Positions 1-13,200 of a stretch of 64,000 nt of DNA are shown one piece after another (position 1 is the first letter of the stretch; the number at the start of each line of letters is the position of its first letter). The notes under the pieces are model-generated. The model ran no database searches. It saw nothing but the letters and a program-made list of their open reading frames with translations, and was not told the DNA's origin. The translations under genes were made by a program, and so were the position numbers. This DNA comes from Lichenostomus cassidix (Eukaryota; Chordata; Aves; Passeriformes; Meliphagidae). The DNA lies in the NCBI GenBank assembly GCA_008360975.2, contig CM039180.1, forward strand, positions 11,499,122-11,563,121, read 5' to 3'.

Positions 1-410
1 TGTCAGACAGCATTAAACTGACCTATAATGTGTAACTCTGAAAATACCAGTCTTGCAGAAAAATACTAAGGCTATCAGGGTTTCCTAAATTTGATACTCA
101 TGGAACATAAAAAAAAATTAGGTGTGTAGAACTGAATGCATGATCACCTGAGAGCTTCTATGGCATAGTCTACAACTAAGCAGAATTTTCTTGCCAGTGT
201 TTGTTGGCTGAAGAGCTACAGTTAAAAATTAAAGACTGAAAATACTAAAAATTGAAGGAAAATTTTCACGTAATTCCTACTACAACTTTTTTTAAACAGT
301 ACTTTCCTGACAAAAAAAAATATTTGCCTGTAACATTTTTTCCCATTTTTGCTCATTTTTAGTCTAAAAAGAAATTACATTTTGGTTATGGTGCTTTAAA
401 ATATATTTAT

Positions 411-440
411 ACACATGTGTGTACATGTGTATATATATAT
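411..440. repeat. TG/TA-rich simple repeat
   Basis: Short alternating purine-pyrimidine run (ACACATGTGTGTACATGTG followed by TATATATATA), about 30 bp. Ordinary intronic microsatellite. Confidence 0.7.
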
Positions 441-3400
441 GTTGAACTATGACAGCATTAAATACATAGTATTCTGAAGTATTGTATAAAGGGGGTTTGT
501 ATGAGTAAAAGGTTTGAAACTGTAAACTAGAAAATTGGATTCTGGTTCCAAACCTCCCTTGCACACAGTTTACTATGTCTTTCAATATTTCTATTCACCA
601 GTTAGTGCCCTTTATGTCAGTGACTCATGCTTGCCTTCACTTAGTAAATAAAAGCATTGGGAAATTGCTAATTAAGATGCATTATCATCAAACTATCCCT
701 TTAACTACAGTGTGAGCAACTGAGGTATAGGAAGGGAATTTCTCAAAATTATTTCCAAACAGCCCATGTTGGTGTTTCCCTTGCATCTATTGCTACCCCA
801 AGCAACAGCATGGAGTAGGTCTAAGAAATTATATTACTAAATTAATATAACCCTTTCTTTTTAATAAGAGATGATATATAATAAAAGGAGAGGAAATTTA
901 GCAGACTAATGTCAAATAGTTTTGTATTGTTTGTCACTGCAGAAATAATCGCTCGCCATGACAGAATGGATTTGTTGCTTATTTGAACTGACAGTGAAAC
1001 CAAACGCATTTTCAAATGGAATTATGAGTATATCATCATCATAGTACCATGGATGTAAAATGATTTTGATTGCTGGATTGCAAAGTAGGTCCCAAGCGAT
1101 CTCTGCTAATATGAAGTGCCAGTTTTACAGCTGATGGCAGCGTTAAAGATGCAGTATTTCTTTCTCTTTAACAATTTACACTTTACTAAAAGGTATACAA
1201 ATAGACTTTTGATCTGCAAAGTGGCAGCATGTACTTAAGAAGTCAAAGTAATTATTTAAGAGGACTGTCTTGTAAGCATAGGGGAGTTGGCCACAGGTGC
1301 ATGAGGCAAGTGGGTGCTGCATTGCTATGAGCTGTGTCAAACTGCTGTTTGCACAGCTTTGGAAAGGACATGGCAGCATAATCACACTCATTCTTCTCAT
1401 TTGTGAAACTCCTATTTACCTGAAGCATGGCTAGTACTGAGATGCTGAAATAGGAATGTTCCGTCGTGCTAGTTTTGTTCCATGTAATTAGCATTCAGCA
1501 AAGACTGATCCAGAAAATAACAGAATGTGGAAAACAATATTATCATCCCTACCTTTCATCAGCATAATTCTTCCTCCAGAGAATACCAGTGGCTCCGCTG
1601 GTGCAAATAAAAATACCCTTGTGTCATGTTGTGGGTGAATTGTGCTCCTATGGCTGTATCTTGACAGCAAAGGAACACACTGTTTTCACCATTGGTTTCA
1701 TTTAAATCAGGATTATGTCCCAGGTCTTGTTTATTGCTTGTCTGTTTTCACACATATTTTACAGTTTTCAGTTTAAAAACTATGAGTGTAATTTATTTTA
1801 GACTAAACATGAATGCAGATATGCAAGCTTTTTATTATTCTGTCTTCTAATAGCAAAATTAATCTTGGCTTTGCAGTCATCTGACATGCAAAGACTTGTA
1901 GAATGATTACCATAGAGTGGTTCCAACCCCCAAATCTTGATGTATGGCAAGACTTCTCAAAATGCACAGCTGCATCCTCGGTCTACAGAGCACAGGGAGT
2001 CATCACCACAGTGGAGATTTATTTTGATTACAGTTATATACAAGTAAAAATTCAAAAGATTTCTTAGTTTTACTTTCCCAGTTCTTGATTCTAGGACAGG
2101 TTGGCTGAACTAAAAAAAATTAAACCAGTGAATTTAACAAGTATTCTATTACACTTTCAAGATCTACTTTGTAATTACTTCATTCTTATTTCACGTGAAA
2201 GACTAAAACTACTCATGGCAATGCAGCTGCAGAGGTTCAACGAAAAAGGTATCATAGAGAGAATACAGAAATCTTATGTCATCATTTTTAAAACTTTCAG
2301 CATTTTGAATGCCTCTTCATGGTGGCAGTGTTGGGCAGACTTGTCTCTTTTTCCTGACCTCTCCAAAACTGCCTTCTGCCGCCTCATTTCCTATGAGGTG
2401 GGGGCATAGGAAGGCCATTTCGTAGATTAAAAAAAAAAATTATTAAAAGTTTCCAAAATGTCATCATTAATTTAGTAATAAATACATGGAAAGTTTCAAA
2501 TTGCCTTGTGTAAAGATTAGTTTCCTATAAAACCTAATTGACAGATTTATATAAAACAAAGCTTGCTAGAGTGTCTCAGTTTTCTGGTAAAGTTACCAGT
2601 TCAGATTCTCCTTAGCAGATAGAAGGCACAAAGATATGCACAAATGATGTGCATTCTGCTCAGCTGAGGACCAAGCCCAGCAGTCCTTCTGCTTCTGTTG
2701 GAAGGTGCTTTTCTGTAGGGTCTTTGAGTGCAGAGCTATGAGTTTTGAAAAAAACTGCTTATCTCTGCATTTGACAGGTGGAGGCAGTGCTAATTCCGTC
2801 CCTTCATCCATGTTAAAGGGTCTTCACAGATCTTCCTTATTTTGAAGTTTTCTAATGTTTGCTAAGAGTTTGCTTGTCACACGAGCACAGCTATTTAGAG
2901 GATATATTTGTTTTCCAAAGTGTCAGTGACATAATCACAATTATCCTGTACTGCACAGAGACCTATAATGCTGACAGCAGATTCTTCCTAAAATGAGCAT
3001 TGCTTTGCTATGGTTACCAAAACCACAAGTCTGCACTTAGCTTTATCTTTCTGGTGATCAGACATTTAAAAATAAGGCTTGATTGAACATCTTCAGTATC
3101 GCACAGTCCCAAGTTTCATGTGTGTGAGTTCCTAAACTACAGTGAAAACACATGCTAGGTGTTGAATGGTTGATTACAAGATGATAATTTACACTGAGAA
3201 TCCACATGAAGTTCTACAAGGCAGAGGAACAAAGCCATAACAGAATTCATGAGATTTACTTTGAAGGAAACTAACCTCATTGACAGGCACTTTTGCTTGA
3301 CCAGAAACAATAGTTCCCAAAAAAAGGCACTGCTAACTTACTTGAAATATATGGCTGTCTGTCTTAACACAGCAAGTTGCTCCCTAATTGGCCACAGTTT

Positions 3401-6400
3401 GAGAGGGGTGGTGATTCTTTCATTTGCGGCGTGAGGCCAATTCTGGGTGATATTAGAGTGACTGCAAGCAGAAATGGAAACAGAATGAACCAATCTTACA
3501 GCAGCTCTGAAGAGCAATTCTAGCTGAGTGACCAAGAGAAAAAGCTTGTGTACTTTCAAACCTAAAAGCTTATTGAGACTATCAAGATGAAATTGCTTTC
3601 TCTACATTAAAATCATTTTGTCTCTTTTAAGAGTTCCATTAAAATCTTGAAAGGCTGTAAGTAAAAAAAAATCATTTCTCCAAGTTTGCAGTGGAGCAGC
3701 GTCAGTTTCAAAGGTTTTGGTTTTCAGGAGCTGTGCTGGTGGAATATTTTACATTTAGATAGTAGGATGCCTGTAATCGCTGTAAAAATCTGAAGTGTGT
3801 GAAGGAATTCCCTCCTTTAACTGAAGATGTTAAACTAAAGATGTGTTTACTACAGTAAAGATGTGCAGCCACTTACAAAGTCGAACAGCAAAGCCCACAT
3901 GACATAACTCAACACAGACCGTAAACACAAATACAACAGGAACACCAAACCCAAATGGATGTTCCCATTCAGAGGACCTGAATTTGGACAGGTCATGGCT
4001 GTTATATAAACATTCTTACCAAAAAAAGGCTTTCAGTCTTACAAATTAGCAAAGGAAGAATGACTGAATTCAGCTATGGACTCATCCAGATTCCTCTAAT
4101 GCAAGCAAAGTAGTTTTGTATGAAAACAAAACAGTTATTTGCTGCACTTCATCTAGTGAAATACAAATACTTTGAAACTACCAGCATGAAAATACGTTAA
4201 AGGGATAGGATACGTGCATTTGCCTTCATGTACAATCAGTTATTGTTATTGGCAACATACAGCCCTCTAGCAGTATGTTTCTCTTCTTGATGATAAAAGA
4301 AATTTTGCAATTGAGTTGTATAAAAGCAGGGGTCAAGTCATCTGTGGTCAAGTCATCCAAACACACCCATTAAACTTCACCTTTTATTGCTGTACTTGAA
4401 TAGGCACAAATATTGTCACTATTTTTCACAGTTTTAACCACACTAAAAATTTTATCTTCATCCAAACCTACATTGTGTTAAAGAAACATTACCATCTTAA
4501 CATCTTTTTCCACTTTGCACAGAAATGTACAGAGAGGTCTTAATCTAGCAGGAATATGTATATGTACAACATACAAAGTCAAGAAGGAGGGGCGGAGAAA
4601 ACAAAATTTCAAGAAAAAATAGAAATTGCATTTTAGTAATTCAAAACACAGCAGAGAAATTGATGCTGCATCTTTAAATAACTTGAGAAATGTATTTCAC
4701 CTTTAATTCCCCATTTTCCTATTCAGAACAAGTGCTGCCCAGGACTGGTTTTCGAGCGGATTCCTCTGGCAAGTATTTTCAGACTTTGTTTTCTGTAAAC
4801 TAGTGTACTTCATTATATGTTTTAGCTATTCTTCTTTTTTTAATCATTTTTCCAGATGATGGACAGTCATGACTGCCCAGTCACCATTATATTTTCTATG
4901 ATTTTTGTGGGATTGTAGAATGCTTATTTGAAATCTTTTTAGATTTGTATTTTGAGCAAGGAGAAGTATTCTTTTTTCCTCAGCCAGTTTTTGTTTATGT
5001 TTTACTGTGTTTTATGTGTACTTTCATATTAGTGTTCACTCTTTAGCATAAAAGTGTATCTCTGTAGTTCCTACTCAAATCTAAGCTTAAGCAATAATTT
5101 TTGTAAATTTGAATTTAATTCTATCTTAATTCTATCACCAATTCCTTGCTCCTATACATATGTCATGTTCTGTAAAAAGGTAAAAGCAAAAACTTTCAAA
5201 ACCAGAAGATGTTGAGGTGTTTGAGTCAGCACTGATCTTGTAAAATGGCAGTGGACTTTTTTTAAAAACAGCAGTATTTGATTTCCCAATATGATCATGT
5301 TAAGTGAACAGTTAAAACAGGCATCCCATACAAAAAAAGGCTGTTTTGACAATCCTATTAAAGTTTTTTTAGTTCTACACAAGTTGGACAGAGATTCTAA
5401 ATTAAATATAAAATTGGACTGGTTTTGCATAACCCAATAGGGTTTATACATTGAACAACTCTGATACCACACTAGTTCTTTTTTCTTTTCTTTGATGATT
5501 TTCATGCTGAAGTTTTTATCTGCCAGATTTCGTCTCTATAAATATCAAGAGAGAATATGTATGCTTTTTTAAAAATTGTCTCACATTCCAGACCAGCAGA
5601 TCCATGACAGTTTTTAAGCTTTTTACATCTTTCAAGAGCATATGAAACTGAGATGAAGTTATTGTAGTTTTGTGTCAATCACAATTCACGATTTATAATA
5701 ATTTGTACGAAACAAAAAACTTCACCATCTTCAGCAAAGGAGTCCAAATTAGTTTTGCTTTTTAGTAGGCAGCTGAATACACCCAAAAAGACTAAAATTA
5801 TTACAGCAAAGCACTTCATCTTTGCTTTAATTGCAATATAGAACAGGTTTGATAAAAAATTTTATATCAATTCAATTTATCAATTTACAGGACCATCCTG
5901 AATACCAGGTTTATCACTGTAAAATCACATAGCACTTGTTCACACAGAAAATTAATTAAGCATTTTCAAGTATATATTTTCTCAACATTTAAGAAACAGC
6001 TGCGTGTATTTTTATCAGTGTGTAGTTCACACAGGTATTCAGAAGCATACAGTGCAGGAAGGTAGCTGGGAGTTGATAATCACATCTTCACCTGTGGGAT
6101 CTCACTATTGTTCAGTAACAATCTGTTCTGGTACCATTACATTTAAAGCAAATTCCCCGTCGTTCAGGACCCGGAAAGAATTTGCCAGTGCTCTTTACTG
6201 TCCTCACTGTGCAGCAATGATCAGATCACAGCTTGTGCAATACCATTCTCAAATTCATGGGGGAGCCAGCTGGTTTTATAGCCTAGCAAAGTCAATTGGT
6301 GTGAGTTCTTTTATTCCAGGCCAAATGAGCTGTTAAGAAAGTTTTCCTTCACACAAAAAGAAGAAATAAAGTGGTATAACTATTTAAAAAAATAAAAGAG

Positions 6401-7250
6401 AGAATGAAGTTACTAGCAGGCAAAGTTAAAGTTCTTTTTCTATTATGAATGTGCAGAGAGGCAAGGAAGGACAAGGGAGAATTATCATTCTGGCAGAGGA
6501 TACCCATAGTACATGATCAAAAATACTGACTTTAAGATGAAACTCAATAAAACTGGTAGGAGACAGGACATTAAGGTATATTAAGTTGACTGGAAGGATA
6601 AGCAAACTGGATAAGAGAGTGTTAATTCAGTATTGGCTTGTCTGCAAACCTATTCATTTCTTCTTATTTGGCATGAACCACAAGGTGCTGATCTAGGTTA
6701 GCAAGAGAAAACAAAAAGACACATTTTCCATAATGAAGTTATATTGACCAACAGTTTGTAGTATATTGCAAGGCTCAGGAGTGTCATTTTCTGTAATTAC
6801 AAGTAATTTTCTCTGTATGATCAACTGGAAATCTGCTCCAGCAAGAAAACACAAAATTTAGTTTATCTAACAATCCTTTGTGAGGAACAAAAAAGTACCA
6901 GAATCCTGGAGAAGCAAGCACTAGAGGAATATCAGACGAAATGTAATCATTTACATGAATAAGAATATTTAATCAATGTATATTCAGAAATATTGAAACT
7001 GCTGCCACATAATCATAGGGGCTTTTAGTAAATCTACCAAACATGAGCTCCTGTATGAAAAGCACAAAATAGTGAACAACTTACCTGAAGCAAGAAAAAA
7101 GGATCTCAGCAGCAGCAAGGCTTTAGAACATATTTTTGATCAAAGACTAACTGCCAATACAGAGATAAACTGAGAACCATGCAAAGGGAATTTAGCCAAA
7201 GTTGGTTGGTCAGACTAACCTGGTAACTGATTTTTTACACCAAACAAGTG

Positions 7251-7345
7251 ATTAATTAATACATACTTAATACATACATTAATTAATTAATTAAAGTATG
7301 TGTTAATTAATTAATCTTTACATTTAATTACTTAATTAACTAAGA
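7251..7345. repeat. TTAA-rich tandem repeat with an inverted repeat
   Basis: Iterated TTAATTAA/ATTAATTA units interrupted by ACATACTT. The arms 7252-7268 (TTAATTAATACATACTT) and 7294-7310 (AAGTATGTGTTAATTAA) are inverted copies with one mismatch, separated by a 25-bp AT-rich loop, so the DNA could extrude a hairpin. No coding or splice signal is associated. Confidence 0.75.
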
Positions 7346-9304
7346 CATAGTTTACATTTTACAAAATGCCAGTAATAATTGAAACACTTCCATGTTAGCC
7401 TGGAAAAGACAGTGCTTAGCATGAAATGTAAAGGTGAATTACTAGAAAGCAGCTAAGTAATTCTACTAGAACAGTTTATGGACTGAAAGAGTAATATTAT
7501 TGGAGAGCCTTGCAATAAGTCTTCCGTCCTATTTCCATTAATCACTTAAGCACAAAAACCAAGGGCAGAAGTTGGGTCCACTTTCAGAGGTATAACTCCA
7601 GGAATCTATGGTGTAGCTTTTTCCAGACCGATGGAGAATTGCCACCAGTGGAGTCATATACCCAACATGAAAGCTGAAATAACCAATAAACGGGTTTGTG
7701 TACACATCAGTCACTGGAGATCCTGTGATATTATGATATTACTGCATGGTGGGTGACCTAGGGACAAAGGCCACAAACAAGCTCAGTCACCAGTGTCTTC
7801 ATTGCCTGTATCTTTACTGGTAAGGTCTGTGTGCTGTTTGCTTGCAGAGGTTTGCAATAACAGGAAGCTAGACTTCATGGCCCAGGGATCCTTTCCAGTC
7901 CTGTGTTTTGCTTCCTTAGTGGGACAGAAAAGAACAGTAGTTTTTAAAAGCAGTTTTCAGTGGCCTGGTAAGAGGTGGCAGACAATGGTCTCCATAGAAT
8001 CCCAGCTCTTTAGGAAGGAAGGCTCTTCTGAATGAGCATTGTGGCCCAGCCACCTAATCCAAAGGCTTCCAAACTGTGTTAGGGCTCATAGAAAAGTATG
8101 CCACATACAGTGATTTTTACCCTAAACCTTTTCACAGTCAACATGACTTATCAATTGAATTCTAAACGGGTAGAAAAACAGCCTCTTTTATTAAAAAAAT
8201 AGTACCCCTTATTTTGGAGTCTGGTGCCAGCACTGGTTTGGATCAGCTTTGTCAATGTAGCTGAGGGATGTTTTCATCTCAGTTTGCCAGGGCAACTATT
8301 CTTCACAACCTGACATTCTTATACTTTCTTATTGTATTCCCAACTGTGCATATTCATTCCCATGTGCATAAAAAAGGTAGTGCTCATTTTGTGACAGACT
8401 GCTGGAGACAGTGCCTTTGAGTGTTAGAGCTGGGTTACAAATGGTGATCACACTGTGTCTACCTACAAAGCCATCTCCCCAGTGCTAAGCCCCATCCTTG
8501 TAGGCACAGCAAATCAGGTAAAGTATTGCTTTCATCTGAAATTCCTTTGCCTCTCACAACTTTTAAACACTTTGCATTAAGCTAACATACTGAACACACC
8601 CAGACTTCATTTGCTCCTTTATTTACTGTCAAGACACATCAAATAAATTGAAAAAGTCAGTATAATAAGCTGTTTGGTTCTGTTTAGGTTTGTCTTCTCA
8701 TGAGAAGCAAGTTGGTAGGGAAAGGTAATAGATTTACCAATTGAAGTATTTGTGATTCAGTCTCACTTTTGCCAATATAGATTGTTAAAATAATGCACCA
8801 TGCTGCTGTTTACAGAGGGTTTTTATTGCACAGTCATAGTATAGTGCCAGTGCATCTCGTTCTGTATCTGTCCTTGCAAGGCCTTACTGAAACAAATTAG
8901 GCTTTAATCCCAGACTACACCTGGGATCTGCCCAATTCCACAGTTCATGAGGTGTTCACTGATGGCTCTGAGGGGAGATCTATAAGTGGGAGCTGCTGAA
9001 GTACCATGTTTCAGCCATCCATAATCCCTCCCCTCCTGAGGGAACAGGGCACAACTGGAGACACTTAGGAGCAGTTTGCTGAAGTAAACCTTATTATCCC
9101 TTTTTTCTGTTGGGGTCAGCAACAAGCTGGCACTGACCAAAAGCTTTTGTGTCACAATGTGTAGACCAGAGTGCAATTCATAGGGAAGATCATTCCTGTT
9201 AATCACTGCTTTAGGTGATGAGCCTAAAGCATCTTTGAGCATGCAGACAAAGCAATAGTCACAGTAGACATCTTCTACATCCTCTAAATGCTTACAGTTT
9301 CACA

Positions 9305-9373
9305 TTATTATTTATTTATTTATTTATTACTATTATTATTATTATTATTATCATTATTATTATTATGATTATC
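9305..9373. repeat. TTTA / TTA compound microsatellite
   Basis: A run of TTTA units is followed by TTA units with a few interruptions (CTA, TCA, TGA). The length is likely to vary between individuals. Confidence 0.85.
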
Positions 9374-9696
9374 CCAGAACACTGTTCTTCAAGTGAAGCT
9401 AAAGACACTATTATGAGAAATTGACTCATAAAAGACACTATGTTGCTGAACTGATATATTCCAGGACAGAAAATATGCCTAAAGACAGGTTAGGAAGGCA
9501 TATGGAATCTCAATCTTAATGATTCATAAAGCTGTTGAGACTTTTATTAAGTAGCATTAAGCAGTTCAAGTTAATGATGTTAGTTTTCAATCTAAACTCT
9601 GAGACTGAGAGGTATATGATGATAATTTTCATCAAAACTCCTTACTGAAGGTATTACCTGAAAGTGGAATACTTTAAAAGCTGCATTACATAAAAG

Positions 9697-9750
9697 ACAC
9701 ATACATACACACATACACACACACACACAAACACATATATATATATGTAT
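9697..9750. repeat. CA/TA compound microsatellite
   Basis: ACATACAC and (CA)n units pass into (AT)n near 9735-9746. Typical dinucleotide microsatellite in an intron. Confidence 0.85.
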
Positions 9751-10207
9751 CTGTGTTTGGAACTTAAATGGCCTGTAATGATTTTCATATTTTGTGAGTT
9801 GGATTGATGTATCTCTGTCTCCCATTTCAGTTTATTCTTTATAGGGTTTAATGAACTGCAAGGAAAAGACAAATTAAATACCGGAGGTGGATGAACAGCA
9901 GTCCATTATACACTCAGGTTTAGGAAGAAGACACCTTTATAACCTCTATTTTGGACAGACTTTTCCAGTACTGTTCTTCTGTGAATGTATTCTAGTTTGG
10001 TTTAGTGTATTCTACTGAACATAATCATCCTCCAAGAGACACCTACATTTTCAATTCTCCTCCTTGTCTGTGGCCCATTTGTTTCCACCAGCTCCAACCA
10101 GGATGCCATTAGTCATGTGCAATGAGCACAGGGTGGGAGGGAAGTTGGTGCAAATTCTCAAGATGAGGCCAAAATGCTTTGCTCAATGGGATTTCCCTTT
10201 AAACCAG

Positions 10208-10299
10208 GTCCCGATTACAAGGAGCTGGATGTTCACCTTCGGAGAATGGAGTCTGGGTTTGGCTTCAGGATCCTGGGAGGAGATGAGCCTGGACAGCCT
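10208..10299 (+). CDS. MAGI2: MAGI2 exon: start of PDZ4
   Basis: This 92-nt exon encodes the first part of a PDZ domain, the fourth when counted from 1 (PDZ3 in the 0-5 scheme). The acceptor is TTTAAACCAG before GTCCCG and the donor is CCT before GTGAGT. The first two bases close a split codon; thirty full codons follow, from [10 protein letters not shown] to DEPGQP. The carboxylate-binding loop is GFGF at 10255-10266, within [13 protein letters not shown] domains bind C-terminal peptides of membrane proteins, and this loop holds the ligand's terminal carboxylate. The exon ends in phase 0, cutting the domain after the second strand. An open frame continues about 80 nt past the donor, but that part is intron. 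Confidence 0.96.
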
Positions 10300-13200
10300 G
10301 TGAGTTATATCTCCCTGATTTTCCTTTTCTTTCCATGCTCTATAACCTGTGTAAAGGTCAGAAAAATATTACTACATAACTGAACCCAAATGAACACCAT
10401 GTTAAGGCTATAAGTGAAATCACTTTTGTTCATCCACAGAAAAAGACAGAACTCTCAGGCTGTTCACATCTAAAATATGTCACGGTAAATTAAGTTAGAA
10501 TACGAAGGAATTAAGGTAGAAACAGAGCATCAGTTATCCCATTACTGCAGAGTGTGACCTGGCATCTCTTTATCTTGACTTTCCAAAATCAAGCTTCAGC
10601 AGATTTTAAAAATCAAATTATGTAAGACTATCTATAACCATACTCAGAGTAGGCAAATCGTATGCAAAATTTATGCATAAGGTTAAAAGATACTGTCAAC
10701 AATGGAGTTTGTTTCCAGAAATAGAAGGCTCCACCAGGGAGCAGTAGTCAATATTCCAGGTTAAATGACAACATCATGTGAGACACCAGACATGAAACTG
10801 ATAGCTTTATACCATTCAGAGAGAAACATCCCTAAAACCACACAACAGGTAACAAAATAAATATAGACCGAGTACTGGTAAAATAAAATATAAAATAAAC
10901 CATATACACAATATTTAAAAGAAACATTGTATAAGCCCAGAAGATAAGGGTAAAATGTGCATGAGACACCAGAAATGTGTACATATTTTGATAAATTACT
11001 GATCTATCTAAATACTATAACTTTGAGAGCAGGCAGAATTAGTATTCCTTCAGAAAAAAACTTGATGATGTAACTATAGTTTGACAGCTAGGACTAATCT
11101 CAAGTCAATAATGATAGTGTCTTATTATCACAACTTTAAGCACAGTCTGAGTCCTGAGTTACCCCATTTCTGAGCTAATGTATAATTAATAAATAGATCT
11201 GTATATTCCCTCATTGATAATTTATATCTTCCATATTCAGATTAATACAGAATAATATATTTTTCATTCATGCATTACGGTTAACCAGCACATGGCTTTG
11301 AGAAACAAAGTTCTTTTATTACAAAATTGCCGACATCTGTCAAAGTACTGCTAAATCTTAGTTTACTGACATCTCCTGTGAAAAGAAAAGAATCCCCTGT
11401 ATTCTAAAAAAGATGCTTCAAATGCTGTTTGAAATGTTTGAAATAGTTTAGAGTAAGTGTTTTGAATGTTTTTTCAAATATAATGTATAGCTGCCCAGAA
11501 GGACTCCAAAACAGCACCGCTTCATCATCTACACTTGCAGTGTGCCTGAAGTCCCTCTGACATGTCCCTTCCTTCTGTGGAGCATGTCCCAGTGCACATA
11601 AAATGTGGCCACTGAGCCATCATCCGCACATTCTCCAGCTAAGCGTTTTTCCTGTCCCTTCTGGTCAGCCCTGCCAGTCTAAGTTCTCAAAGCACACCTA
11701 CTGGGTGAAGCCAAAAAGGAAATCTGTTAGGTGGTAGTGGAAATGTTCCATTTTATGTTTTTATACTGTTAGGAAATGGCACCAGAAAGGCACTGCCTTT
11801 AAGACCAGGTTGGATGGAGCTTTGAGCAGCGTGGTGTAGTGGAAGGTGTGCCTGCCCTTTGTGGGGAGATTGGAATGAAAGGATTTTTACTGTCCCTTCC
11901 AACCCAAACTATTCCATGATTCTATAAAGATTTGGAAATCTGCTTCAAAACCTCCTACCTGCTTTGGACAGTAGTATCTAATGGCATTTCCTATCTCCCA
12001 GGAAAGTGTCCCTGGCTACAAGACTGCTCAGTATTCTGTGGAAGTCTCTCTCAGTGTCTCCTTTAGTGCTTTTTTCATTACAAATGGATAATTAAGCAGA
12101 CACAGAGTAAGCATCTGACTGGCTCTGCCTGTTGGAGGTTTATGACAATCACATGGGGAAAAGTGCAGCTCAAATGCCTTATCGAAAAGATGATTATTTA
12201 TGTAAAATTGAATTATTTCAACCTAAAGGACTGAGAGAAAACTCATGCAGAATATCTGATATTCTGATAGTTCATATTCAAAATACATGCTGGAGTTGTG
12301 AGAGACTTGAGGGTCAGCAATCCAGCAGAAAGGAAATTTTGAAACAAGTCTTTTGCCCTGCAGCTACATGCATTATGCACTGAAGTGTTACAGAGGATCA
12401 GCTCTTTCTAGTGTCTCTTTAGCAAAGGACTGACCTGACTTTACTGTCTGAAGTCAAAGAGTCATAGCTGGATACCAAGTGCACAGATAAGCACCTTACT
12501 ATTTTGGAGATCAGGACCAAAAACACTGCCCTCTGTGAGGCACCCTCCAAGACATTTCAGCGCTGTTGAACAATTGCTCCCAGCCTGCCCTTAGCCTCAA
12601 GGTTGCTACCTCTATTTCATGGTTTGCACATAAAAAAGCATTTTTCCCCAACACTTAGCAATCCAACGGGCTTTACGTCTCTTCGCAAACATTTCTCAAA
12701 GTCCTCAGGAGTTAATAAGATCCTAACTTGAGGCTGAGGATTGTGCAAATCAAAAAGGCACCTTCTTAGAACTAGGAGTTGCAGTGCTGAAGTTTTCAAT
12801 TCTCACTCCCTCATTGTTGCCCATCTACTTGTTTCCACTGCTCAGTTTCATCACCAATAAACACAACAGATGTACTCTTTTTAGTGTCCCTCTATTTTGT
12901 ATTCAAAGTACAAGACTTCTTAACTCTGTTCTCTCTCCTCCACTGCTTCTTTTCTCCCCCATGGACAGCCCACCTGCAGCCTCCCATTCCTTTCACCTCC
13001 AGAAAAGGAGAAGCAGTTTTTGCCTGTTCTCCAAACCCCTGCCTTCCCTATGAAACAAGAACTGAGACACTTTGAAATTTTTGTTTCAGCTCTCCTGCTG
13101 TGCAGTCAGGTAACACAGAACAAAAGGAAGTTTTTGTCTTTGTGGTTTGATTTCTAAAAAGGAATATGGATTGTTCAGCATAAGGCAATAACTTTTTCAA

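Larger units (their letters stand above)
1..10207 (+). other. MAGI2: intron upstream of the first exon in the window
   Basis: AT-rich sequence with no segment I can assign to MAGI2 or any other gene. The open frames are short, unrelated to known families and lack splice context. It holds the simple repeats listed separately. The preceding MAGI2 exon must end one base into a codon, because the exon at 10208 starts with two bases that finish a split codon. A short alternative exon known just before this PDZ in mammals was not recognised here, but a 40-nt exon could be missed by eye. Confidence 0.8.

Noticed and set aside
1900..1935. Sequence reminiscent of a reverse CR1 3' end (TAGAATGATTACCATAGAGTG)
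   Set aside because: Only about 30 bp of loose similarity with no adjoining CR1 body.
6004..6336. 110-codon + strand frame with CPHC and HSQIH residues, zinc-finger-like at first sight
   Set aside because: Spacing does not match any C2H2 finger, the start is not ATG and there is no repeat of the motif.
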